This document shows positions 7,607 to 15,812 of a stretch of DNA of 64,000 nt, in pieces (position 1 is the stretch's first letter; each line of letters starts with the position of its first letter). This stretch comes from Desulfovibrio sp. ZJ209. GTDB lineage: Bacteria > Desulfobacterota > Desulfovibrionia > Desulfovibrionales > Desulfovibrionaceae. The translations under genes were made by a program, and so were the position numbers. The stretch spans positions 160,741-224,740 of the forward strand of contig NZ_JAAKEJ010000005.1 of NCBI RefSeq assembly GCF_011039135.1, read 5' to 3'. Under the pieces are notes generated by a model. The model did not search any database. It worked only from the letters and a program-made list of their open reading frames with translations, and had not been told where the DNA came from.

Positions 7607-7821
7607 AGTTCAGCAGCCACCATCAAATCTTCGTTCTTGGTCGCCAGGGCGCGGCGATTTTCCTCAATGACCCGTTTATAGACCTCTTCGCGGTACACCG
7701 TGGTATCGCTGGGCACGTCCAGGCCGAGCTTGACCTGCCGCCCCTGGATACCGAGCACGGTGATGCGGATGTTTTCGCCCAAATACAGGCTTTCGCCGGG
7801 GCGTCGCGTCAGAATGAGCAT
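7585..7821 (-). CDS. csrA: Carbon storage regulator CsrA
   Basis: A 78-residue RNA-binding protein. The start [18 protein letters not shown] and the [16 protein letters not shown] segment with the conserved RNA-contact arginine are classic CsrA. It is slightly longer than the E. coli protein, as is common outside gammaproteobacteria. CsrA dimers bind GGA-containing leaders and, in flagellated bacteria with FliW, repress flagellin translation. The gene sits 30 bp after flgL and overlaps fliW. No strong ribosome site is seen before the ATG. Confidence 0.96.
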   Translation of the reverse strand: MLILTRRPGESLYLGENIRITVLGIQGRQVKLGLDVPSDTTVYREEVYKRVIEENRRALATKNEDLMVAAELWQAKKS

Positions 7822-7851
7822 GGCATGGCGTCCGATGCGCCAGGGGCGCGC

Positions 7852-9402
7852 TTACACATAGTTGGCGAGGCTCAGCTTCATGATCATGGACGAGGATTGC
7901 AGGACCGTCTGGTACGTGAGCTGCTGGCGCGTCAGCTTGGTCAGCAGTTCCGTCAGGTCGATATCCTCAGTGTAGCTCAAACGCTCCTGCTGGTCCAGCT
8001 TCTGGAACGAGAGCACGTCCGAGGCCGTCTGGATGCGGTTTTCCTTGCCGCCGATGGACGTGGCCGCGGAGAGAACCTGCTTTTCCGCCACTTTGAGGGC
8101 CGCGAGGGTCTTCTGCGCGCCCTCCTGGTTGTTACCCTCAAGATAGCCGATGAAGGCGCCCACCACCTCGAAGAGGTTGTTGTCGCCGTCGAGGGCTGGC
8201 TTGCCCTCGTAGTAGCCGCCGAAGATGTCCTTGCCCACGGCGTTCACCGAGAGGTAGGTGTCCTTCATGATCTCGAACTTGAGATCGGCGCGCGAGGGAT
8301 GCACCATGACCTGGCTGCCGGCCGTGACCGTCTTGTCGCCCACGGCGGCGGCGTCAAAATCCACATAGCCGCCGGGCACGGGCAGGCGCAGCTTGTCGCC
8401 GCCGGTGGTCTGGCCCTTGAGCGTCACCCAGTTGGAGCCGCCGTCCGTGCTGTAGGACCACGTGAACTCGTTGCCCGGCGCCGAGAGGTCGGCGTCCGTA
8501 TCCATGCGCACGAGGAGATTCTTGCCGAAATCGCCGGTGGCCGAGACTTCGAGGCCCTGGGGCGCGCCCATCTGGGTGATGTCGAGCGGCGGGTCCTTGT
8601 CGTCGCCCTGATACATGGCAGCCGGCCGGATATAGAGCAGGGTGCCGTTCCTGGCGCCCGGGCCTTCGTCCGGGTTGGCCGCCTTCACCGCCATGTCCTT
8701 GGGCACGGTGAGGATGACGCCATTGGCCGAAAGGTTGATGGTGTCGCTGCCCGGCGCAACGCCCGGCTCATAGGTACCCTCCTGCCAGGTGTCGCCGCCG
8801 TCGTTGGACCAGCGGAACGCGGGCTGGTTTTCGAGGGTGTCATCCTTGAGGAACTGCACGATGACCGTATCCGCGCTCGCGCCCTGCAACTGGCAGGCGC
8901 CCCCCTTGATGGCCTTGTCCCAGTCCTCGTCCCAGCTCGTGACGGCGAGGCCCTGCTCAAAGGCGTTGTAGTCGTAGCGGTGGCCGGCGAAGATGCTCTT
9001 GCCCTCGAACTCGGTGTTGGCGAGCTCGAGGAGGCTGCCGAAATGCTGGCGCGCCTGGTCGGCCATGATCTTGCGCTGGCTCGCGTCATAGGTGCCGGTG
9101 GAGGCCTGCTCCGCGAGGGTGATGAGATCCCGGATGACCGTGGGCACGCGCGTGGAGAGCACGCTGTCCTCAAGGTTGAGCCAGCCCTTGGCGGTATCCA
9201 CGTTTTCCTGGTACTGGGCCGTATTGGTGAGGTCGACGCGCGTGGTGAGCACGCGATAGGTGCCCGCCGGGTCGTCCGAGGGCCGGTTGATCTTTTTCTG
9301 GGTGGAGCCCTGCTGGACGCTCTCCATATATCCGGCCAGATTCTTCTGCATCTGGCCGACCATGTCGTTGTACATGGTCTTTTGAGTCACGCGAATGGCC
9401 AT
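7852..9402 (-). CDS. flgL: Flagellar hook-associated protein 3 (hook-filament junction)
   Basis: A 516-residue FlgL. The N-terminal flagellin-like helix region (VTQKTMYNDMVGQMQKNL, then INRPSDDPAGTYRVL) and the C-terminal helix region (ending SSSMIMKLSLANYV) form the coiled-coil core typical of flagellin-family proteins. The central part (about residues 200-400) is a variable domain exposed on the surface, which accounts for the length above the usual 300-400. FlgL joins the hook to the filament together with FlgK. The start is 12 bp after the flgK stop, and csrA follows 30 bp downstream. Confidence 0.94.
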   Translation of the reverse strand: MAIRVTQKTMYNDMVGQMQKNLAGYMESVQQGSTQKKINRPSDDPAGTYRVLTTRVDLTNTAQYQENVDTAKGWLNLEDSVLSTRVPTVIRDLITLAEQASTGTYDASQRKIMADQARQHFGSLLELANTEFEGKSIFAGHRYDYNAFEQGLAVTSWDEDWDKAIKGGACQLQGASADTVIVQFLKDDTLENQPAFRWSNDGGDTWQEGTYEPGVAPGSDTINLSANGVILTVPKDMAVKAANPDEGPGARNGTLLYIRPAAMYQGDDKDPPLDITQMGAPQGLEVSATGDFGKNLLVRMDTDADLSAPGNEFTWSYSTDGGSNWVTLKGQTTGGDKLRLPVPGGYVDFDAAAVGDKTVTAGSQVMVHPSRADLKFEIMKDTYLSVNAVGKDIFGGYYEGKPALDGDNNLFEVVGAFIGYLEGNNQEGAQKTLAALKVAEKQVLSAATSIGGKENRIQTASDVLSFQKLDQQERLSYTEDIDLTELLTKLTRQQLTYQTVLQSSSMIMKLSLANYV

Positions 9403-9414
9403 CTTGCTCCCCCC

Positions 9415-11541
9415 TTACTGCTTGAGGCCGAGAAGGGTTTGCAGCATCTGGTCAGCGGTGGTGATGAGCTTGGCTGCCGCCGTGTAGGAATGCTGGTACT
9501 TGATGAGATTGCTCATCTCCTCGTCCATGTTCACGCCAGTGACCGACTCCACCCGTTCGGAAAGATCCTCGGTGAGGGCGGTATGGTATTCGGTATTGGT
9601 CTTGGAAAGGCGCCTGTCCGCGCCCACGGTGGTGACGAGGTTGGCGTAGTATTGCGAAATGGTCTGGTTGTCGACGGTCTTCCAGAGCGTGGAAATGGTC
9701 ACCGGCTTGTCGATGAGCTTGCCGATGGCCGTGGCCGTGATGTTGTCGCCCACATTGGTCTGGAACTGGCCGTTCACCTGGCCGGACGCGATGAGGTGCG
9801 TATTGCTGTGGACCTGGGTGTTGACCGCGAGGTCGGTGGCGTCGCTTCCGCTGAAAAAGGTGTTGATGCCGAGCGCCGCCATGAGGCCTGAGCTGTCCGC
9901 GCCCATGGCGAACTCGATATTGGCGCCGGCCTGCGTCTCGATGAGCAGCTTGCCGTCCTGGATGCTGGCCACGAGCGGCTGCCGGCCGTCCTCAAGCCTC
10001 ATGTTGTTGATGGCGTCGCGCACATCCTCGAGAGTGTGGACGGAGGGGTCGAAATTGGCGCCGCCGCCGAAATCGAGCATGGCGGAATCAAGGTGGTCCC
10101 CGGTGACGCTGTCATAAAAATGGAAGTTGACATTGCCGGCCTGGAGCTTGTCGGAAAAAGGCAGGATGGCCTGCGGCGAGCCGAGGGCCTGCTTGGTGTC
10201 CTCCACGCGCTGCTGGCCCTGGGCATAGGTCAGCTTGGAAAGGCCCGCGCCCTGGCTGTGGATGCGGTTGACCTCCCAGATGAGCGAGGAGGCCACGGCG
10301 TTGAGCTCGTCCATGTAGCGGCCGCAATTGTCGTCGCGGATATTGTAATAGGCCGCGAGCTTGCCGCCGGTGACGCGGTTCTTGTTGTCCTGCCCGTCAA
10401 AGCCGATCTGCGGAGTGATGTTCTGGGGGCCGCGCGAGGGCTCGATCCAGTAGAGGCCGTCCTTGGGGATGATGTCGAACTGGTCGCCCTCGTGGAAATT
10501 CTCCACCGAGGAGAAGGAGATCTTGAGGTCCTTGACCAGCACCTCGTCGGTGACGGGGTTGCCGTTCTCGTCGGTCTTGCCGCTGTTGGTGATGTCAAAG
10601 CGCAGTTCCTGGCCGTCGTCGCCGCGCAGCCAGGTCTTGCCGCCGTCAAGGGACACGCGGAACTGCGGGGGCTCGTCACCGCCGGCATCGCCGCCGCGCA
10701 CGATCTCCACGGTGTATTCGTGGCTGTCGTTGCCCGTGAAATTGATGCTGCCCGCGTAGGTCGAGCCGGACTTGAGGTGGTTCTCGGCGCGCGGGCCCAT
10801 GACCTCAAGCTCGTAGGTCACGATGCCGTCCACGAGGGGCTGCCCGGTGGAGAGCTGCACGCGGAAATTGCCCTTGCCGTGGTCGATGGTCTCCACGTCC
10901 ACGAGGGTGGCGAGCTCGCGCACCAGCTGGTCGCGCTTGTCGAGCAGCGAATTGGGGTTGCTGATGCCGTCCACGGTCTGGGCGGTGATCTGGCGGTTCA
11001 GGTCGGAAATGGCCACCGCGATGTCGTTGACGCGGTTGACGCCCTGCTTGATGGACACATCCATCTCGTTCTGGATGTTCTTGATGGCGTCCATGGTGTT
11101 GCCGAACATGTCGCTCAGGTTGTCGGCATAGGAGAGCAGGCTTTCGCGGACGGCCGTGTCGTCCGGGCGCAGGGCGAGATCCTGCCAGGCGTTGAAGAAG
11201 CTGGTCAGGGAGGAGCTGATGCCCGCGCGGTTGGCTTCGTTGAAGATGTTTTCCAGCGAGGCCATGATGGTGTCCTGCTGGTCCCAACGCGACGAATTGG
11301 TGGACTGCTTCACATAGGAGCGCTCAAGAAATGCGTCGAAGAAGCGCATGATCTGCTGGGCATTGACGCCCAGCGGCTGCGCCCCCGGCTTGTACTTGAG
11401 GCCGCCGGCGTCCTTCTGGTCCACATACTGGCGCGAATAGCCCTCGGTATCCACGTTGGCAAGGTTGTTGCCCGTGACCGAGATCCACGCCTGCGATGCG
11501 TTGAGGGCCGACTGGCCGATATTGAGCAGTCCGTTGAGCAT
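9415..11541 (-). CDS. flgK: Flagellar hook-associated protein 1
   Basis: A 708-residue FlgK. The N-terminal rod/hook motif SALNASQAWISVTGNNLANV (about residues 12-31) and the C-terminal stretch with NLIKYQHSYTAAAKLITTAD are the family signatures. The middle (about 250-600) is a long variable domain, longer than in enteric FlgK. It forms the first hook-filament junction ring. It lies 3 bp downstream of flgN, whose product is its export chaperone, and 12 bp upstream of flgL, whose product is its junction partner. Confidence 0.95.
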   Translation of the reverse strand: MLNGLLNIGQSALNASQAWISVTGNNLANVDTEGYSRQYVDQKDAGGLKYKPGAQPLGVNAQQIMRFFDAFLERSYVKQSTNSSRWDQQDTIMASLENIFNEANRAGISSSLTSFFNAWQDLALRPDDTAVRESLLSYADNLSDMFGNTMDAIKNIQNEMDVSIKQGVNRVNDIAVAISDLNRQITAQTVDGISNPNSLLDKRDQLVRELATLVDVETIDHGKGNFRVQLSTGQPLVDGIVTYELEVMGPRAENHLKSGSTYAGSINFTGNDSHEYTVEIVRGGDAGGDEPPQFRVSLDGGKTWLRGDDGQELRFDITNSGKTDENGNPVTDEVLVKDLKISFSSVENFHEGDQFDIIPKDGLYWIEPSRGPQNITPQIGFDGQDNKNRVTGGKLAAYYNIRDDNCGRYMDELNAVASSLIWEVNRIHSQGAGLSKLTYAQGQQRVEDTKQALGSPQAILPFSDKLQAGNVNFHFYDSVTGDHLDSAMLDFGGGANFDPSVHTLEDVRDAINNMRLEDGRQPLVASIQDGKLLIETQAGANIEFAMGADSSGLMAALGINTFFSGSDATDLAVNTQVHSNTHLIASGQVNGQFQTNVGDNITATAIGKLIDKPVTISTLWKTVDNQTISQYYANLVTTVGADRRLSKTNTEYHTALTEDLSERVESVTGVNMDEEMSNLIKYQHSYTAAAKLITTADQMLQTLLGLKQ

Positions 11542-11544
11542 GGC

Positions 11545-12012
11545 CTAGAGCCTCCCGGAGATGAGCGCGGCCTGCGGGTGCATCTCATGGCGCATCCCGC
11601 CCCGGCGCCCGTAGACGCCCGCGCGCGGCGGCGCGGCCTGGCTGGTCAGCGCCTGCAGGGTGCGGGTGCTCTGGTCGAGCAGCGCGAGCGAAAGCTGCGC
11701 GTTGCGCGAAGCCTGGCGCGACACCTGCTGCTCGCCGTCGTCAATGGAAGCGAACAGCGTCAAAAGAGCGGCGCCCTCGCCCTCGGGGAGCTTCGCCGCG
11801 TACTCGCTCACCCGCACGCCGCCAAGGGTGCGGATGACAAGGGTCTTTTCCACGGCGACCTGGCGGATGAGCTCCTGGATGGAGAACTCCAGCGCGGCCA
11901 CTCCGTCCGTATTGCGGCTCATGAGGATGCCGTACTCCTCCTCGAGGAGCTCGTGCAACAGCGCCAGGGCCTTGTCCTGGCGGGATAAACTTTCGTGGAT
12001 TATCTGGTACAT
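11545..12012 (-). CDS. flgN: FlgN-like flagellar export chaperone
   Basis: A 155-residue, mostly helical, charged protein (MYQIIHESLSRQDKALALL, then ELLEEEYGILMSR), matching the size and character of FlgN chaperones, which hold unfolded FlgK and FlgL for export. Sequence conservation in this family is low, so position immediately before flgK and flgL is the main support. I chose ATG 12012 because GAGAGGACAGG is a good ribosome site; ATG 12033 is an alternative. A sigma54-type promoter lies about 65 bases upstream. Confidence 0.78.
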   Translation of the reverse strand: MYQIIHESLSRQDKALALLHELLEEEYGILMSRNTDGVAALEFSIQELIRQVAVEKTLVIRTLGGVRVSEYAAKLPEGEGAALLTLFASIDDGEQQVSRQASRNAQLSLALLDQSTRTLQALTSQAAPPRAGVYGRRGGMRHEMHPQAALISGRL

Positions 12013-12076
12013 CCTGTCCTCTCTTGCGGACATGGCAGGCAGAACCTGCCGAAAAATCTGGCTGTGCCAGTAACAA

Positions 12077-12092
12077 AGCAAAATTTATGCCA
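12077..12092 (-). promoter_or_regulatory. Sigma54-type promoter before flgN-flgK-flgL-csrA-fliW
   Basis: The - strand reads TGGCATAAATTTTGCT, against the sigma54 consensus TGGCACGNNNNTTGCW: the -24 GG and -12 GC are exactly 10 bases apart and only two positions of the conserved blocks differ. Transcription would start near 12066, about 54 bases before flgN. RpoN control of middle flagellar genes is common in proteobacteria. Confidence 0.75.
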
Positions 12093-12149
12093 TGGATAGG
12101 ACGCCCGCTCCGGCGTGAGGGGGCGGCCAGCTGTCAGCATCCGCACGGC

Positions 12150-13517
12150 CTAGCCCCGCGCATCCGCCGCGGTCAGCGGCGGGATGGTGAAGTTGCCCGA
12201 GGCCGCGGCTTCGGCGGGAGCAGACGCCGGGGTGACCTGGGGGCCGGCCTGGGGTGCGACCGGGGCCGTGAGCGGGGCGGGCTGCGCCGCTTCAGCGGAG
12301 GCCGCAGCCGCGGCCTGCGCCTCATTGGCGGCGTGGTAGGCGGCGATGCCGGCGCCGGCCTTGCTGTTGACGCCCACATTGTCCACATTGAGCACCCGGA
12401 TGGGCTTCAGGCCGCGCCTGTTGCGCTCGGCCGTGCTCATGTTGGTTGAGAAGCGCACGTTGCGGGCGCGGCCGGGGGCCTGCGCGCTCTCCGCATCGGC
12501 CACGGCCTGGGCGGAAGCGGCAGGGACGCCTTCAGCCTGGGCGGGCTGCGCCACCTGCTGGGCGGCGTCAGCGCTGTGACGCGGCGAGGGCTGGTGCAGG
12601 GGCGGCCGCACGGCATGCGAGCCGAGCTTGTCCCCGGCCTCGCGGCGCGCCACCTGGGCGAGCTCGAGGGCCGAAGCCGGCGCGGGCCGCTTGTGCTGGG
12701 CGCCGGCCACGGCCTGCGCTCCGGCCGAAGCCGCGGCGGGGGCGCCCTGCGGCTGGGCCGTCCCGGCCTCTTCCTTGTGGTGCAGGGCCTGGCGCGCGCG
12801 CAGGGCGGCGAGGGCGCGCTCCACCTCGGGGTTGAGCTCGACGGCCTCTTCCGCGGTGCCCGCGGTCTGGGCGGCCGGGGCGGCAGCGGCGGCCACAGCC
12901 TGGGCCGTCTGGCCGTTCACCGCGGGGGCTGCGGCCGGAGCGGCGGGGGCGTTCTGTCCATCTTCCGCCACGGCGGCCACGCCCGGCGCGGCGCCGTCAT
13001 AGATGGAGGCCGCCGCTTGCGCCGACGCCTTTGCCTGCGCCGGCTGCGCCTTGGGGGCGTCAGCCGCCGGGGCCTCAGGCGCCGGAGCGTCCAGCAGGGG
13101 CGCGGCCTCGGGCGCGAAGGCCCGGCCCTGGCTGGCGCCGGCCGCGCTGCGGCTGGCGGAAACGAGATTGCGCGAGAGCTGGGCGTACATCATGTCCGCA
13201 AGGCCGATGCCGCCGGCGCTGGTCATGGACTTGGAGAGCTCCTGGTCATACATGTCCTGCCAGAAGCGCTCCTCCTTGCCGTGCATGAGGCCGCCCTTGG
13301 GGATAGTGTTGCGCATCTCCTGCCACATCTTCTGGATGAAGACCGACTCGAAGCCCTCGCAGGCCTCGCGCAGCTTCTTCTCCTGGGCTTCGGGCGAGAG
13401 CTTGCGCCCATTGATGCCGCCAAGGCCGGTGAGCTTGGCCTGCAGCTCGCGGCGCGACTGGTCGGCGGCGCCGGTCTGGGAGGTCACGAGGGCCGTGGCG
13501 TCAAGGGGCGTGGTCAT
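12150..13517 (-). CDS. flgJ: FlgJ-type rod-binding protein with a long Ala/Pro-rich tail
   Basis: A 455-residue protein. Residues about 45-115 form the FlgJ rod-binding domain (CEGFESVFIQKMWQEM, then GGLMHGKEERFWQDMYDQEL). There is no muramidase domain. The rest, about 330 residues, is a low-complexity tail rich in Ala, Pro, Gln and Gly, with one conserved-looking island near residues 360-405 (NVRFSTNMSTAERNRRGLKP). FlgJ caps the growing rod in the periplasm. The stop of flgI and this start are adjacent (1 bp), so they are co-translated. The single-domain form of FlgJ needs a separate hydrolase to open the wall. Confidence 0.85.
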   Translation of the reverse strand: MTTPLDATALVTSQTGAADQSRRELQAKLTGLGGINGRKLSPEAQEKKLREACEGFESVFIQKMWQEMRNTIPKGGLMHGKEERFWQDMYDQELSKSMTSAGGIGLADMMYAQLSRNLVSASRSAAGASQGRAFAPEAAPLLDAPAPEAPAADAPKAQPAQAKASAQAAASIYDGAAPGVAAVAEDGQNAPAAPAAAPAVNGQTAQAVAAAAAPAAQTAGTAEEAVELNPEVERALAALRARQALHHKEEAGTAQPQGAPAAASAGAQAVAGAQHKRPAPASALELAQVARREAGDKLGSHAVRPPLHQPSPRHSADAAQQVAQPAQAEGVPAASAQAVADAESAQAPGRARNVRFSTNMSTAERNRRGLKPIRVLNVDNVGVNSKAGAGIAAYHAANEAQAAAAASAEAAQPAPLTAPVAPQAGPQVTPASAPAEAAASGNFTIPPLTAADARG

Positions 13518-13518
13518 C

Positions 13519-14646
13519 TTAGATTACCTCCAGATCCGCATGCAGCGAGCCGGAAACCTGCAGGCTGCGCAGGATGGAAATCAGGTCGCGCGGGGTGGCG
13601 CCGATGGCGTTGAGGCCGTCCACCAGCTCCTGCAGGGTGGCGCCTTCCACCATGTGCAGGCGGCGGCTCTCCTCGCGGACATTGATGTCCGTCTCGGGCG
13701 TGACAACGGTCTGCCCCTGCGAGAAGGGCCCGGGCTGCGAGACCTGCTCGTTCTCCTGCACGGTTATCTGCAAATTGCCGTGGGCCACGGCCGCGCGCGT
13801 GATGCGCACGTCCTTGCCGAGGACGACGGTGCCGGTCTTTTCGTCCACCACCACCTTGGCGGCGGTGTCGGGCGTGACCTCGAGGTTTTCCACCGAGGCC
13901 ATGAGCGGGACGAGATTGTTGCGGTACTGCGGCGGCACGTCGAGGCTCACGCTCATGGCGTCCACGGCGCGCGCGAAGGAGCCGCCCATGGCGGTGTTGA
14001 GGCGCTCGGCGATCTGCTGCGCCGTGGTGAAGTCGCCCACGCGCATGTTGAGGGTGAGCTTGTCCTGCTGGTTGAACTCGAAGGGGATGGCCCGCTCCAC
14101 GATGCCGCCGCCGGGGATGAGGCCCACGGTGCTCACGTTCTTGGAGGTGGTCGCGGCCTCGCCGTTGACGGAATAGCCGCCCACGGTGAGCGCGCCCTGG
14201 GCGAGGCAGTAGGTCTTGCCGTCCACGCCCTTGAGCGCCGTCTGGAGCAGCACGCCGCCGAGCAGCGAGGTCGCGTCGCCCACGGAGGAGACGGTCACGT
14301 CGAGCCGCGTGCCCGGCTTGGAGGAGACGGGCATGCGCGCCGTGACCATGACCGAGGCCACGTTCTTGACCTTGAGCGCCGAGGAATTGAGCCCGATGCC
14401 CATGCGGTCGAGCATGTTCTTCATGGAGCTCATGGTGAAGGCCGAATCCTTCTTGTCGCCCGTGCCCGCGAGGCCCACCACGAGGCCGTAGCCGATGAGC
14501 TGGTTGTCGCGCACGCCGGAGAAGGTGGCGATGTCCTTGATGCGCACGGCCTCCGCCGGCGCGGACCAGCCAAGGATGCTCACGGCGAGGGCCAGGGCCC
14601 ACAGGCAGCGGAACAGCGGCGTCAAAATCTTGAAGAACGATTGCAT
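13519..14646 (-). CDS. flgI: Flagellar P-ring protein precursor
   Basis: A 375-residue FlgI. Residues 1-33 are a Sec signal peptide (hydrophobic core [12 protein letters not shown], cleavage after AEA). The mature start [20 protein letters not shown] and [13 protein letters not shown] are strongly conserved in P-ring proteins, as is GVVxRTLGAT-like sequence at the end (here [20 protein letters not shown]). It forms the periplasmic bushing ring around the flagellar rod. It is the first gene downstream of a terminator and a sigma54-like promoter, with a GGAGGGAG ribosome site. Confidence 0.97.
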   Translation of the reverse strand: MQSFFKILTPLFRCLWALALAVSILGWSAPAEAVRIKDIATFSGVRDNQLIGYGLVVGLAGTGDKKDSAFTMSSMKNMLDRMGIGLNSSALKVKNVASVMVTARMPVSSKPGTRLDVTVSSVGDATSLLGGVLLQTALKGVDGKTYCLAQGALTVGGYSVNGEAATTSKNVSTVGLIPGGGIVERAIPFEFNQQDKLTLNMRVGDFTTAQQIAERLNTAMGGSFARAVDAMSVSLDVPPQYRNNLVPLMASVENLEVTPDTAAKVVVDEKTGTVVLGKDVRITRAAVAHGNLQITVQENEQVSQPGPFSQGQTVVTPETDINVREESRRLHMVEGATLQELVDGLNAIGATPRDLISILRSLQVSGSLHADLEVI

Positions 14647-14750
14647 GGATACTCCCTCCGCGCCGCCGGCCCATGGCCTGAGATTGCGGTGTTCCCGCCC
14701 TTATCCGGGGGGTCTGGAAAGCGGCGCTCTGGCTGTGCTTGCCCTCAATA

Positions 14751-14766
14751 TGCAGAAACCATGCCT
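14751..14766 (-). promoter_or_regulatory. Sigma54-type promoter before flgI
   Basis: The - strand reads AGGCATGGTTTCTGCA, with GG and GC in the -24/-12 positions 10 bases apart; conserved blocks match less fully than the flgN site. It lies directly after the flgM terminator and about 105 bases before flgI, a plausible place for an operon promoter. Confidence 0.55.
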
Positions 14767-14770
14767 AAAA

Positions 14771-14801
14771 TAAAAAACGGCCGCTCCCAAAGGAACGGCC
14801 G
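14771..14801 (-). terminator. Terminator downstream of flgM
   Basis: On the - strand, CGGCCGTTCC and GGAGCGGCCG form a 10-bp stem with one G-U pair and a 4-base loop, followed at once by a run of six T. It separates the flgM transcript from flgI. Confidence 0.88.
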
Positions 14802-14840
14802 CATTCTGGCTGGTAGTTTCGGCTGCTGTGGTGCGCCCGC

Positions 14841-15173
14841 TCACACGATGCGGAAGAGCGAGGGCTCCTCGCGCACCAGGCTCTCGGCGATGGCCTGGGC
14901 GTCGATAGTGTAGGTGCCGTTGGCCACCTGCTCGCGGAGCTCGGCCACGCGGTCGGCGCGCACGTCGGGCGTGTTCTGGGCCGTGCGCCGCGCCTCGGTG
15001 AGCAGGAGGGCATCGCGCGAAACGCTGATGGTGTCGCCGCCGGAGCTGTTCTCTTCGGCCGGCTTCGCCCGGCCCGCGGCGGCCTCGCCGCTTTTCTCCG
15101 CCGCGTTGGCCGCGGAGCTGTTGGCATAAGGGTCAAGCAGCGGGTAGCCCATGCCGGCATTGCGGATTTCCAT
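14841..15173 (-). CDS. flgM: Anti-sigma28 factor FlgM
   Basis: A 110-residue FlgM. The C-terminal half shows the family pattern (DTISVSRDALLLTEARRTAQ, then RVAELREQVANGTYTIDAQA, then IAESLV), the part that wraps sigma28 (FliA). The N-terminal half is low-complexity and probably disordered, as FlgM must be exported through the flagellum. The ATG at 15173 has an AAGGAG site. It follows an unknown gene and both lie behind a sigma28-type promoter, which would give the known feedback of FliA on its own inhibitor. Confidence 0.93.
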   Translation of the reverse strand: MEIRNAGMGYPLLDPYANSSAANAAEKSGEAAAGRAKPAEENSSGGDTISVSRDALLLTEARRTAQNTPDVRADRVAELREQVANGTYTIDAQAIAESLVREEPSLFRIV

Positions 15174-15252
15174 TCTCTGCTCCTTCAGCAGGGGTTCTCC
15201 CCTGCGGCGGGTCTCATGCTTCGCGCCGTCCCACGCCCGGCGCCCTGGCCTT

Positions 15253-15699
15253 TCAGCAGACGGCTTCGGCCCTTTCGGGCTTCTCCAGCATGCCCTGGTC
15301 AACTTTCTGGCGCGTGATGCGCCACAAGGCATGCCGCGCGCGCCGCTCTTCCTCCGCGCTCAACGGCCGCTGACCTTCCGGCTCAATGGCCACGATGCGG
15401 AGCCGCGCCCCCGGCGGGTAGGTGAAGCCCACTTCAAGGCCCATGGCCTCGCTGAGCTCCGCGCGGATGTCCTCCACCACGGGATTGGCGCTTCCCGTGA
15501 ATATGAGGGTCTCATACAATTCCCGTGCCACTTTTTCCACAAAGACACGGCGATTAACGGACGGGTCCGGGTCCTGGGGCTTCTCGCCCGCGGCCAGGCG
15601 CCGCTTGACGCGGAAACGCGCCAGCCGGCGTGCCGCGAGCAGTTGCTGCTCATAGCTCTGGAGCATGATCCGCATTTGCAGGCTGCGCATATCAGGCAT
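15253..15699 (-). CDS. Conserved-looking hypothetical protein co-transcribed with flgM
   Basis: A 148-residue protein I cannot assign to a family. It is basic in the N-terminal third (AARRLARFRVKRRLAAG), has no signal peptide or membrane segment, and holds a mixed alpha/beta middle (FVEKVARELYETLIFTGSAN, then EDIRAELSEAMGLEVGFTYP). Codon use is like its neighbours. It is first behind a sigma28-type promoter and 79 bp before flgM, so I infer a late flagellar or motility-linked role, but nothing in the sequence says what. The ribosome site is weak (GGATGG). Confidence 0.75.
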   Translation of the reverse strand: MPDMRSLQMRIMLQSYEQQLLAARRLARFRVKRRLAAGEKPQDPDPSVNRRVFVEKVARELYETLIFTGSANPVVEDIRAELSEAMGLEVGFTYPPGARLRIVAIEPEGQRPLSAEEERRARHALWRITRQKVDQGMLEKPERAEAVC

Positions 15700-15719
15700 G
15701 AGACACCATCCTGCAGCTC

Positions 15720-15746
15720 TTTACGGCCATGGCCGGCAAAACTTTA
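15720..15746 (-). promoter_or_regulatory. Sigma28 (FliA) promoter before the unknown gene and flgM
   Basis: The - strand has TAAAGTTT at 15739-15746 and GCCGTAAA at 15720-15727, separated by exactly 11 bases. The sigma28 consensus is TAAAGTTT-N11-GCCGATAA, so 14 of 16 positions match. The start of transcription would lie about 15 bases before the ATG of the unknown gene. Confidence 0.85.
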
Positions 15747-15812
15747 GACTTTTTTTATGCTTTTTACAGGCGGGGCGCAAGTTGCCTCCAAGTTCCCGGC
15801 AAAGCGGGAAAA

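Noticed and set aside
15793..15810. Hairpin near the end of the MFS gene as a terminator
   Set aside because: The stem is only 6 bp and no T run follows on the - strand.
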